This document shows, piece after piece, positions 21,422 to 32,471 of a DNA stretch of 64,000 nucleotides (its first letter is position 1; every line of letters begins with the position of its first letter). Position numbers and translations under genes: made by a program. Source of the DNA: Acephala macrosclerotiorum (taxonomy: Eukaryota > Ascomycota > Leotiomycetes > Helotiales > Mollisiaceae). The notes beneath the pieces were generated by a model that saw only the letters and a program-made list of their open reading frames with translations, did no database searches and was not told where the DNA came from. The stretch spans positions 558,001-622,000 of the forward strand of contig MU119206.1 in the NCBI GenBank assembly GCA_014904845.1. The letters are read 5' to 3'.

Positions 21422-23707
21422 TTAGAAGCGAGATGTGAAGCTTCGACTGTGCATGGTAGGCCTCGAGGCTGGCTTTGGCGACTTCTTATTGCTTTGACCA
21501 CCCAAAGTGTGACCAGACCCGATCTTCTGAAACCCCTGCATAATATCCCAGCCTTCGCTGATATCTTCGGCGAAGACCTCTGGGTTAAAGAAGTCGTCCG
21601 TGTAATCATACACATCATAAGCAAGTAGGGAAGTGCTGAACTTCGAAGGCGAGTCGAGACCGAGGAGCTTGCTTGGTGATTCTAGTCCAAAGCTCTTGAT
21701 TGGTGAGCCAGTCTTCGGCGTGTTAACATTCGGCGTGAACTTGAACAATGGTGTGGATGTGATGTTTTTGTTCAAGCGACTGCTTGTAGAGACATCTGAA
21801 AGGAGATTGGCCGCTCTAGGTCCATCGAAACGAGCTCTCTTTGCCGATCTTTTCTCAGGGGAGCCATTTCCAGGAACAGAGAGTAACCCGGCAGTCGAAT
21901 CGGCAAAGATGTCGAAGTCGGTATGTAAGTCCGTGAACATGGAAGGGTTGTCATCGAGTTGGAAGGCTGGGCTCCAAGGAAGGAGATTATCGGTGTCAAG
22001 GCAAGTCACGCCACGAAGAGGTGAACCTCCAAGCATTTCTCGGACCTTGTCACGGTGTTGTCGAAGGTTTGTGTTTGGCGAAGCTGATGGGGGTGGTCGC
22101 ATAGGAGCCTTCAGCTTGACAATGGGTGTAAGCGGTGGTAACATTTGAGAAGATTCTATCTTGACACTCATGCCCATGCGCAGAGGAGATGAAGAAGGTG
22201 GAACAAACATAGCACGGCTCTTGGTGGGACTATCGTACGAGGAACCACGAAGACGAGCAATTTCCTCCTCGGCACGCCCGCGTTTGATCCTAGGTCTATC
22301 GGCCTCTGAAGTGAGTAGACGGTTGGGTCGTAATGCGGATGAATCTAGGGATGAGAAGTAACCGCTATCGTCCATTGCAGAATATTTTCGCTTGCGTGAC
22401 CGTGACGTGGAGGATGTGGGAAAACGCGGTACTGGAGGAGGGGTATCGTGTCGCTTGGGAGCATGTCGGGATACAGGAGGTGAAGAGTTCATCATAGCGG
22501 TTGGTGGTGATGATTGAATGAGAGGTGAAGAGGGTGCTTCTTCTGTTTCGTCTTCATTCTCAGGATCCGTGACAGCATCTGAAGCTGGTATGGTAGCATC
22601 GGATGAAATTTCAGGAATGGCGGGTAATGAAGGCTCTGGCAAAGAGTATTTCTGTTGAGACGAGGGTGGTAGCTCTAGAGGCGCAGGTACCAGAGGCTTG
22701 AAATGCGAAGTCTCCGGTTGGCTGAAGGGTATTAATTTGGTGGATAGGACAGGCACATTCTCATTCGGGCCGGCAGCCTTTCGTGAGGCCTTCTCCTTGA
22801 TGAATTGATGCTCCATTCCAACAACAATTGCCCAGTAATTGCCCTTTCCTGGATCGTCCTTTGGTCTTTCCTGCTTGACGAAGGCCTTGTTAAGAGAGAG
22901 GTTGTGTCGAATGCTGTTCTGCCATCCGGCATCAGCGAGAGAGTAGTGTGAGTAGGTGTCTGATATCCATTTGTAGATCTGTGCAAGGGTGAGTCGTCGA
23001 TTAGGCGCTCTCAGGATAGCCATGCCGATGAGTTGAGCGTAGCTGTGTGGTGGCTTCGAACCGTCGTCATGAAGAGGTGGGAATGATTCTGGAGCTGGCA
23101 CTTCCTTTACTTCACTCTCCTCCGGCTCAGGTATGTCCTCAGTCTTGGTCTTCTTGAACGGTCTAGACTCGTGAATCGGGGCAGCGTCCATCAATCGCTT
23201 TGTGGGTGGTTTCTGTGGATAGAGACCCTCAAGTGAAAAGTTTGCTTGTGGCAGACCATCGTATTGGGGCAATTGTGGTTGGTAGTAGGTCGAAGTTTGT
23301 GGATAGTTTTCCTTATCGATGGATGCATTGCTCCCAAAATTTGTGAACAAAGCTTTTTGTGGCTTGAACTTCGACGTCAAAGGCTGCTTCTTTTGCAGAG
23401 AATCTGTGCTATTCGACGATCCTCCAGGGGGTGGCATCGAAATGGCATTGAGCTTCGTGCCGAAGGGTGCCCTTAATGGCGAGCTCGATGTTTGGTGGGC
23501 TGACTTTAGGGGAGACTGCTTGCTGGGCCCAGCATTGGGTGGATTGAAGATGATATTCTTCCTCGAGGCTGCGTTCTTCAACGGTCGTAGAGGCGATAAT
23601 TTCTTCGGCTTCGGGTTCTGTGCTGATGGCATTGGTGCTCGATCAAAGGATGTATCTGGATCTTGATAAATTTGCAGCGGCTGCTGCGAGTAACGCGTCG
23701 ACGACAT
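21422..23707 (-). CDS. Forkhead transcription factor (Hcm1/Sep1-like)
   Basis: A single-exon gene starts at ATG 23707 and encodes 761 residues. The forkhead DNA-binding domain lies at about 217-305: SKPPHSYAQLIGMAILRAPN, IYKWISDTYSHY, then GWQNSIRHNLSLNKAFVK and GKGNYWAI, with the invariant NSIRHNLS recognition helix intact. No FHA domain precedes it, which separates it from Fkh1/Fkh2 and points to the Hcm1 (budding yeast) or Sep1 (fission yeast) type, regulators of cell-cycle genes in the nucleus. The flanks are disordered, rich in Ser and Pro, with many SP/TP sites that CDK could phosphorylate. Basic PKKxxPLRPLKN near the N-terminus could be a nuclear signal. The nearest gene upstream starts 1.9 kb away. 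Confidence 0.88.
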   Translation of the reverse strand: MSSTRYSQQPLQIYQDPDTSFDRAPMPSAQNPKPKKLSPLRPLKNAASRKNIIFNPPNAGPSKQSPLKSAHQTSSSPLRAPFGTKLNAISMPPPGGSSNSTDSLQKKQPLTSKFKPQKALFTNFGSNASIDKENYPQTSTYYQPQLPQYDGLPQANFSLEGLYPQKPPTKRLMDAAPIHESRPFKKTKTEDIPEPEESEVKEVPAPESFPPLHDDGSKPPHSYAQLIGMAILRAPNRRLTLAQIYKWISDTYSHYSLADAGWQNSIRHNLSLNKAFVKQERPKDDPGKGNYWAIVVGMEHQFIKEKASRKAAGPNENVPVLSTKLIPFSQPETSHFKPLVPAPLELPPSSQQKYSLPEPSLPAIPEISSDATIPASDAVTDPENEDETEEAPSSPLIQSSPPTAMMNSSPPVSRHAPKRHDTPPPVPRFPTSSTSRSRKRKYSAMDDSGYFSSLDSSALRPNRLLTSEADRPRIKRGRAEEEIARLRGSSYDSPTKSRAMFVPPSSSPLRMGMSVKIESSQMLPPLTPIVKLKAPMRPPPSASPNTNLRQHRDKVREMLGGSPLRGVTCLDTDNLLPWSPAFQLDDNPSMFTDLHTDFDIFADSTAGLLSVPGNGSPEKRSAKRARFDGPRAANLLSDVSTSSRLNKNITSTPLFKFTPNVNTPKTGSPIKSFGLESPSKLLGLDSPSKFSTSLLAYDVYDYTDDFFNPEVFAEDISEGWDIMQGFQKIGSGHTLGGQSNKKSPKPASRPTMHSRSFTSRF

Positions 23708-25582
23708 CGTGAGCGGTCGACGACGCGATGGTATTGTAGAGTCGGACGGGGTGTCAGCGGATTTACGCGTATGTGATACTGTCGATTGTCGATATCGTGA
23801 GAAGAGGCTGCAGTGTGTGGTGTTAGCCTTATGAAGAGCATCCAGGTCGTGAAAGACTTTGATGAAGATCGTGTATTGGGAGGGATGCGTACAGTACCAA
23901 GTGGATGCTCAGATGCGCCGGAGGTGGTCAATCGGATTGTGGAGCGAGATTGCGGTGGATTCCGCGTTTATGGAAGGTCGGTCAGAGGAAGCAAGGGCGA
24001 ATGGCGAGAAGAGGCCCGAATGTCTCAAAATGGGTTGGACGACAAACAGTCTGGCTGTTAGATTTGAAGTCGGATTGATGTTGAGGTTTGCCAGTTTGCC
24101 AGAGTGGGAGGCAGCTGAAGATGGAGTGAGGTGAGATGCGGCACGGCTCACGAGCAGGGCAAGCAAGCAGAGTTGTCGGAGCGTGCAGTAGCAAAAAAAT
24201 GCTGATACAGCGGGGAAAGGATAAGTGTAGAAGAGGGACCGGATTGATCTTGGCGCCACCAGCAAGCCTGCAAAGAGTTACAGAGGAGCAACGACGTAAC
24301 GCGAAGCAAGATATCGGCCGGCTCCCAAGCACTGAGCCTCGATGCCGAACTGCCAGCCTGTATCAAGTGTAAGTTCCCGGTCTAGTTCGACGAATGACGA
24401 AAACTAGCGCACGTATTGGCTGTTGGCAAAAGTATCTGGCAGAAGAGGCTGCTGGCCGACGTTTTGAATCTTCGTATCGATGAGGGGGAAAGACGGACGA
24501 CCAACAAGTTGCGTGACACTCAGCCCTCCAGCAGAAGGACGACCTGCAGTACAACCTCGTTACTCCAGTCTATCTGAATCTTTGATGCCTGGGAGTTGGG
24601 CTGGTAGAGAAAATGATTGGGTCCGCGAGGTTCCGGATGAGGTTGTGAGAGCGGTCGTGGAAACTTGGCTGGCGCTAACGAGGGAAGAGAGCGCGTCGCG
24701 CGTCGGTAAACAAAACCTCAACGCGTTTTAAGCCAATCATAGCATGCGAACAAAGCCGCACGAAAAAAGCTTCAAAAATCTTGATATCCCATCGGGCAAT
24801 GATCGAGATCTTGATGTTTGACACCAAGCATATTCCTGCATCTATCGAGCCTCTCTATGAGTCTATGAAAGCTAAAGTGGGACAAGCAGTCACCATCGCC
24901 AGTATTTCCTTCTCTCCTTCCCAACAAGCACCTTCTGTCTCCATCTCTAATTTCTCAAAATTCATGCAAAAGTAATTTTCAGCACCATCAACGTGTTGAG
25001 GCTCGTGCCCAAGCCCTAATATAAAATTAGATTTTGTACAGCGCATCATGAGCAAAGCCCACTGCCAGATGTGGTGAACCGTGACCTTCACATGCGCCAG
25101 CCAAAACCTTGCTCGTGGGTTGGGAATGCTAGACTCTTTTCAGCAAGAAAGACGGCTTTTGGATGACGACATGAGACAACATCGGACTCGCCGGGGTTGA
25201 TAATCTTAAAGCTACTGATCCATCTTGGGACTAGTCTACTAGTTGAGGAGGACAACGAGAACCTCCACGTGATATCAGTACTGCTCCGAGCTTCAAGTCG
25301 AAGAAATATATCAAGTCTCTTGCAAGAAAGGGGAGACGAGTTGTGGCGTGTTTCTGCTGGAATATGATTCACTATGTAGCCTGGTCGTAAAAATACAGCC
25401 CTCCTATCTGCATGTCTGTTCTATGTCCAACTTCTGAAGAGTTCAAAATCCCACACCTCCGTGCCCCTGCAGCCTAGACATTGCTCCACCTTCCTCGATC
25501 ATCAATAATCAGAACGCCTGCCGCTTGAAACGCCGCCCAATGCATCGTTGTATCCCATAAAGTTTATAGCCCTGTTCTGCTC
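23708..25582. other. Long intergenic region, forkhead upstream and MID1 downstream
   Basis: Numerous short frames but no recognisable gene. The part near 23.7-24.7 kb probably carries the forkhead promoter and a long leader; the part near 25.4-25.58 kb the MID1 3' UTR. Confidence 0.4.
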
Positions 25583-27623
25583 TTATATGAACGTCAAGCC
25601 CAACGCCACGAAGGTCGCAACTACCACTATCTGCGAAGGCAGTGCCAGACTGCCAGCCGACTTAAAATACACCAGTCCGGGGAAATTACAAGTGTGGTTT
25701 GCGAATCGACCATTGACGTCTGCTCCTGTGATCGGTCTAAGTCCATAGCTTTCGTTGAAGCCAATGTTGCCGGGCTGGGGACAGCTGAAGCCCATCGATG
25801 CTGGACAGCTCTGCACCAGATTATAACATAGGTCTTCACAAGGTAGGACCTCCTTGTATGGTCCCGGAACGACGTTGGTATCAATTGACGCATTCCGAGA
25901 ACCATTTAAGGCTGCCGAGTTATTGACATATTTTAAGGTCGCAGGGTCGAGAAACGTGCCGTTGGGGAACGGCTGTCCCTGTGCTCGCGGTTGCAGCCAG
26001 GAAAACGTAGACGTGAAGTCTGTGCAACGAGGCATGTTCACCGAGCAAAGCCATTGCTTATAAGCTGCATCACAGCTTGTACAATTTCGAGCGAGAGAGT
26101 ATTGGGCAGACGAAGTTGTATCGCAGGGTATTTGAGCGAGCACTTTCTTGAAAATCCCGTAGTTATACGCCGTGGCGTTGTCGTAATAAGCCGCCAAACT
26201 GCTCATGTTCGGAAAAGTGTTCGGATTGGTCGGAACTGCATAAGCAACCTGATTGCAGAATGAGAGTCCAAATATCACAGCACAATTATCACCTAGAACA
26301 GTCAGCTTGGGTAAATAATACGGAACGTTCCGGCTTACTTTGTAATGTGTCAAAAGTTGTCATGTGGAAGACTTGACCGCCGCCACCTACAACACCATCG
26401 CCAGATGCTGTTGAATTTCCATTCATTGCCAAAGCAACATTGTAAGTCGTTCCAGCACTCAACCCAGTAACATAGAACTGCTGCTTGGGCAAGGTCCCAA
26501 CACCAATGTCGGTCATGCCAGTGACTATCTGACTAGTAGTTTGCCCTGTCCTATTAGCAACAATCTGAGCATTGGTCTGCAACCCGCAGTAAGAATTCTG
26601 CAATCCCATGATGGAGTTGGAGCCAGAATCGCTGGCAAAAATCTGGAATGGGGGAGTGATATCCATCCATTCTTCGTAAAGTGTAGTATTGGACGAATTC
26701 GCAATCAATGGATCCGTGAACAAGAGCGCAGAATTGGCGTCACTGTCGGCAACGAAAAGGTTAGGGTCAGAGCTGTTCCAGTAATAATGGTATGGTTTAT
26801 CAATCGAAGCAGCTATTTGCGCATTATACGTCCCGATGTATGTTGAGTCGTTCTTCGCATATATTCCCATGAAAACATCGCCTGTGGCATTCAATTCGTA
26901 TAGCGCATATCCTTGCTCTAATTCCATCATCTCTTGAAGCTCGGAATTCTGCCCCGGCCCAGGATTGGTATTGTTCTTTGACTGCGAAACGTATAGTTGG
27001 AGTTGAGGTGGCGGATCTGTTGTAGCGTTCGACGAAGGTTGAGTACATGTGGTGACAGTAATGTACAGTGTCCGCTGGTTTGTGGTTGACTGTCGAGGTT
27101 GAAGCCTCAGCCCCGAATCTTGTTCATCTCCATCTCCATCTTCTTCTTCTTCATCATCCTCCTCGTCCTGAACCAGATCCTCGTCGGAGGTTACGGCTCC
27201 TCTGCGATCAAGCAGTATGGGAGAAGGAAGACCAGGAGTTTCAGGTGATTTGTCCGCCCATAAAGATGCATTTGTAAACATGTAGGACATCACTTGTCCT
27301 TGCGGGACATTCGTCGTAACCGCAACATTGTTAGTCAAAGCGGTCGGATCCGTAGTAGCCCTCCCAATGATCCCTCTATCAAACCCGATGAATTCTGCCT
27401 CATAAGACAATCCTCTCAGGTCAAGATCTTCGTAGTCGAGATCCAGAAACGGCGTTTCTAGTAACCTTTCATGATTATGGTCCTCTGGTCGTATCGAGTC
27501 CACCTCTGCGGCATACGCAAAATGTGGCCATGATATCGCAAAGTATAGTATCACCAACATCGCAGACACTATAAGTGAGGCCGCGAGCCTTGATTGAAGC
27601 GGGCTGAGCTTCGGAAGGGGCAT
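25583..27623 (-). CDS. mid1: Stretch-activated calcium channel component Mid1
   Basis: Two exons, 27623-26339 and 26292-25583, encode 664 residues; the GTAAGC donor and CTAG acceptor join in frame as LQS-DNCAVIF. The first ATG of the reading frame (27623) is followed by a hydrophobic segment (LAASLIVSAMLVILYFAISW) that serves as signal or anchor. The second exon carries the family's hallmark CNQVAYAVPTNP, two cysteine-rich blocks (CTSCDAAYKQWLC; LPCEDLCYNLVQSCP) and a hydrophobic C-terminus. Many Asn-X-Ser/Thr sites fit an extracellular glycoprotein. Mid1 partners Cch1 in plasma-membrane and ER calcium influx during stress and pheromone response. An acidic run (EDDEEEEDGDGDEQD) lies near residue 170. 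Confidence 0.9.
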
Positions 27624-30600
27624 TGCTGTCGTGAGAACGAATGGCGCATTGAGAAATCGAATCGATCGTGGCGCAAGAGTGCCAACGAGGTCGCTTTGTT
27701 GACGTGAATGAATCAAGGATGGCAGACCGGCATAATGGAGGTTCCAGACCTTTCAATGGTCTTTTTCGTCGAGTTGTCGTCGTTGGTAAGCTCTCTGATG
27801 CTGATTTTGGAATCTCAAACGTTATCGAGTCCACGGTAACCTAAAAATAGGATGGGCTAACGCTAGTACGAATCAAGCTTCACATCAGGATGCAGGTGAG
27901 TCCGCACGTGAAATGAGCCTATAAACTTTCGTTAATGCGCCAGACAACCTAGGACTTTGAACTTTTCTTAGATGTTCCTCTAGTTGTAGGACAATATTAA
28001 TCATATTGGGCGGAAATTGTTCAGAGAAGGTCACGAACTTCCAATACGCACCTCACACGTTCGATCGAGTGAACGTCAGATCAAGATGCAAAACATCGGT
28101 TGACAGAGGTCGGAGATCACGGTTTTGATGTCATTCTCACGAGAGGGAAATTGCTACCCCCGTCCCTCTTCTTCGACCGAGCCTAAGTTGTCAAATTCAT
28201 GCTTGAAGATGAGAGAAGGCTGCCTTATAAAGGTCGAGTTGGCTTCATTCCTTAATTTTCTCTTTGTTGTGCAATCACCGCTGCGATGCCAGTATGACTC
28301 TCCTATATGCTTAAAATTGCTTGTGTTACAAACCACCTCTTTCATGTTAAGAACTGCTTTCCTATTTTAAGAAACTTTTCGACTTTTCACTATTCCCATT
28401 TTGGATCCGCCAGGTTGCCTCTCCTACACTCGGAAGTACATTCGCTACAATGCTTCCTTGCTTTTCTACCCATTACGAAAACGTACGGAACAAAAGCGAA
28501 GAATAACTTGACAACATTTATGGATAGAGTCATCTTGAGCTGAGCTAAATGAGCTCAGAGCATAAACTTCTTCGCCGTCCGGAGATCTAACAATAGATTT
28601 TCTAGAGCTTTTCGTTGTACTTTGAAGTTTTTGAGAATTTCAAGAATTATGACAGGGTCATCAAGAAGTCTTCATAAAATTCATTGACAATCAGCATGCA
28701 CGGTTTCTTTGCCAAGAATATATTCAAAGTTAGTGATGATGCCTGGCGGTCGGCTCCCCCAAAGATGGAGCTGAAGGTTCATCAAAGCAACCAGGTAGTT
28801 CAAGAAAAGCCCGAACTTTTGGCGCTGACTTTATTTTATTTTATTGACGACAAAGCGGATGCCGCGCCTATGCTCACACCAAGAGAATACTGCACCAGGC
28901 TCTATAAAGGGAGGGCTCAAGATTTTCGTCGCAGCTTTCAACTTGGAGATGATGTGATCTAGAAGTGCCGCCACTTCGGCTCAGCCAGACTCACGAATCC
29001 GACCGATTAGCCGAACCAGCCTACCCGAAGCTGAGCCTACTGTCGGCTTGCGAAGTCGCCGCCTTCGTGGTCCGAAGTACTGGTGTGGAAGGAGTGTGCT
29101 TTTTCAAGTGAATCTTGGTGCAAGATTCGATTTTCCAGACGGGTTTCCCCATCTCACCTTCATATCCCTCTTCCAAGCAAATTGCAAAGCAGCGAACGCA
29201 GAGCAGTGAGCGGCACAAGGGAAAAAAGTTCCAAAAACGAAAAGACAAAAGAACCACTGGCATCCCGCGGACGCCGGTGTAAGAAACCCTCGTCGTAAAG
29301 GATTTGCTTTGCGGAGGAGGAGGAGGAGGTGGAAGGTGACACAGCCCGCCCAATTCGAATGGCCATTTTTGGCCCGGGCGGACAGGTAACTCGTCCTGGT
29401 GATTCAGGGACTAGTGTTTTGTGTTGGCGATGGGGAAAAAAAAGTGCCTATTCAAATCTATATGGACAGATCGTGAGGCTGCAGGGGAGAAGGGGTGGAG
29501 CTAGCCGGAAGAGGGAATTGAAGGATTGAAGGTGGGAGGATGGTGGGTTTCGGGCGGGAATAGCATACGAAAGGCAACAGGATATAAGCAGAGGTATATA
29601 GGAATAGAAGGGAGTGAGTTGATTGCCTATATGAGGGATGTTGTCGACAATATACCCTTTGATTCTTAGGACTTCGCAGGCCATTCCAAAGTTCGTCAGA
29701 GATTCGTTCCATAGAGAAGATCAAAGCCGCTCTCACCAATGCTCTTGCTTGTCTTGATGGGTAGGCACGGGAGAGACTGGTGGCTGAGGGGTAAAGGAGA
29801 TTTACACAGGAAGAAGCATTTCTGATGGAATTGCCAACAAAATTTTGGATTTTGGGAAAGCTGTCAATATCAGCCAAGCCAATATATTGTGCTCAAGAAT
29901 GTAACATGCATTTCAAGTCCGTGTCTGGGCTTCCATCCGTCATTCAGAATAGCTTGCTGTTATCTTCGAAGATTGACGTGGTACACAGCAAGTGAAGAGG
30001 GAAGCAAAGCTGGAACTAGGGTGTAAATACAACTCGGTTTGGCGGCCACTCACAATTTCCGAGTCGGTCGCTATTAACGCCTAGAAGTATTCGTCTGGCC
30101 ACTGAATCAAACAACATAAAAAAAGCACCAAAATGAACAGAACGAGCAGGAAAGACAAAGTGAGCAGACAAAGTAGAGCGACTCGAAGTAGCAACGGGAG
30201 CAGAAAAAGCAAGCTTAGCAGGTTGAGCAGAATCAGGATCATGGAGAAGCTTAATGGCATGAGTAGACTCAGCAGCAACATCAAATTCAGTAGAAGCATG
30301 AAAAGCTGAGCCCAGGTAGATCATCGGCTAGCGCTCATGGCCTTCATACACGTACATTTATATAGCAATCCTTCGCAGAACAACCCCCGGCCCGTATGAG
30401 ATTCGTTCCAAAAGCCGTGATTCCATTATTGCCTTGTTGATGCCCGAAAACACCGCCCCTCAAAATTCACAGCCCCGCCCATTTCCCATTAAGTGAGACA
30501 TCCCCCACCCTACCCTGATCCACCCCTCACCCCACGTCGTGTATTGATTCGTTCGTAATAATTCTACTCCTTCCGTCGAAATCGATCATGTTGTCGATTT

Positions 30601-30643
30601 AAATTGGCTTCGCGACGGATAGAGAACTTGTTCGCCAAGTTGC
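27624..30643. other. Long intergenic region without a recognisable gene
   Basis: Three kilobases between MID1 and YOP1 carry only short frames on both strands. A frame at 30016-30324 (minus) overlaps a low-complexity gagcaga/agcagaa tract (30130-30300). The frame at 28684-28962 (plus) lacks an ATG at its start and shows no motif. Possible long UTRs or non-coding RNAs cannot be judged by eye. Confidence 0.4.
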
Positions 30644-31383
30644 TTACAAGGTCTTGTCACCAGTAGCGTCAACCTTGGAGCGGAGGTTGGCAGCAGTGGC
30701 GCCAGGTCCAGAGAAGTAGCGGGCGAAGACTGGCTGGATGAATGAACGGAAGACAATTTGGGCACCGCTAGAAATACAGTCAGTACAAATCAAAAACCAC
30801 AGTATGTGCTGAACTCACCCAGTCTGGGGAAGAGCGAGCCAAAGGACGAGAATGAACTTGAATGTGTAGTAGAATGGGAACCAGTAGACGGCGCTGACCA
30901 GGCTCTCAAAAACAGTGAGGAACGCGAAGACGACCCAGTACTGCGGCTGGGTTAGCTTGTGATTTGATTGGGGATCTCGCCGTTCAACGCACTGTGAGCC
31001 ATTGGGTATCGTCACTCTTGCCGGCGCTGAAAAGTGCCTCGAGGGAGTAGTATCCAGGAATCACGAATCCAGCAAAGTTGGTTAAGAGTTGCCCGCCGAT
31101 GTTGAAGAAGATGAAGAAGAAGTAGAATGCGATAAGGCCGAGGAATCCGTAGACCTTAGGGAAGCCGGTCTGCTTCTCGAGGTTGTTCAAGACTTCATAC
31201 TTTGAAAGCTGTATGCAGGTCAATTAGTTAGCAGGTGGTCAGGAAACATAGAAATATCTGCATGCTCGATGAGCGCATCCAGCGCAGCTGAAGCGGAGGA
31301 TGTGGGAGCATGGGACGTGCTTATCTTACCTCTTTGTCGATGGAACTGATGTGGTTCTGCGCTTGATCCTGAAGAGAAGGCAT
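30644..31383 (-). CDS. yop1: ER-shaping protein Yop1 (DP1/REEP/HVA22 family)
   Basis: Four exons, 31383-31330, 31208-30993, 30940-30819 and 30767-30644, encode 171 residues, the usual family length. Motifs in order: LSKYEVLNNLEKQTG, long paired hydrophobic segments around YGFLGLIAFYFFFIFFNIGG, the signature PGYYSLEALFSAGKSDDTQWLT, then YWVVFAFLTVFES and YWFPFYYTFKFILVLWLALP, and the conserved end SGAQIVFR-like (here GGAQIVFRSFIQPVFARYF). The hydrophobic hairpins wedge into the outer ER leaflet and curve tubules together with reticulons; Yop1 also binds Rab-GTPase factors such as Yip1. Nothing unusual was seen. The junctions use GTAAGA, GTGCGT and GTGAGT donors. Confidence 0.93.
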
Positions 31384-32471
31384 TTTAAGACTTATTTTTA
31401 GGACTTCGAAGCTGTAGCGAGTTGAGTTTCCAGTGTGGTTATCGCGAATTTGTAGTTGTGTGGGATGGAAGTGTTGATAGAAGCGATGATCGTGTGAAGA
31501 AATGACGTGGAAGCCGCCTCGATCACTAGCGTTCCTTGCTGCGTGGCTTTATCACAGATCACATGCTAGGCTGATTGACATTCACATTCATAGTGCCCGA
31601 AGAGTCGAGATTGCTGTTGCTAGATAGATAGATGTTCTAACACGTATCTACTTCTTGAAGACAGATACGTATCTGCCTCGATTTCATGAAAATTTGAATG
31701 TGCGCATCTCAACGTGGTGGATTGTCGAATAGGGGATATGGCATTGTCAGATTGGCTGCAGACTGACGACCACGATGGTGGTGGGGCCCAGAACCCACGA
31801 AGCAGCCAGTCAAACAGGAAGCATTAGTTTACGCTTTCAGGATATTTACCTCTATCTTCATAAGAGGAACGTTATTTCTTCGTCTAAAGCTTCGAGTTTG
31901 ATATGTTCAGCTTCTTACCAGCAACAAGAGTCGTCAATATATCACTGCAGATATAGCAACAAGGGATACTGTATACGGACAATAGCATTATCAACAATGT
32001 CGGGACGAGTTTGCTCGACGATGGAGCTCGTGTTTTCAGCATACCAATACTGATTCAGTCGTTAATTCGTAAGCAATCAATCGGCAAAGCTTGAGATCAA
32101 TTTGATATGTCAGAAAAAGCTGTTTGCAAGGAGAGTTGTGGTTGAAATCAATGAATTGGCTGAGAATGCGATCTTGGGGTAGGCACTTATGTAAGCGACA
32201 TTTCGGTCATGCCTCTTGTCGTTGCCATCCCATCCAAAATAATAAACAAACACTACGGAGAAAAGTCACCAGCTTCACCACGCTCACAGCAGCTCGCGCG
32301 ACTTACTGATCAATACTAAGTAATATGATCAGTCTCTCGACGCGAAGATAGCGCCAGTACATTTCCGACCGCCATCCAGGAATCGCGCCCGGTCGCATTA
32401 ACTAATTCCCCAGCCATCGCAATTCTCCTCTATCCCGCACGTCAACAATACACATCCGTCGCCGGAACACA
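31384..32471. other. Shared promoter region of YOP1 and RFX genes
   Basis: The two genes diverge from here. I see pyrimidine-rich patches and short frames, but no repeat, RNA gene or recognised operator. Confidence 0.4.

Noticed and set aside
30016..30324. 102-codon minus-strand frame
   Set aside because: Coincides with a low-complexity agcaga tract; no ATG context or family resemblance that I can defend.
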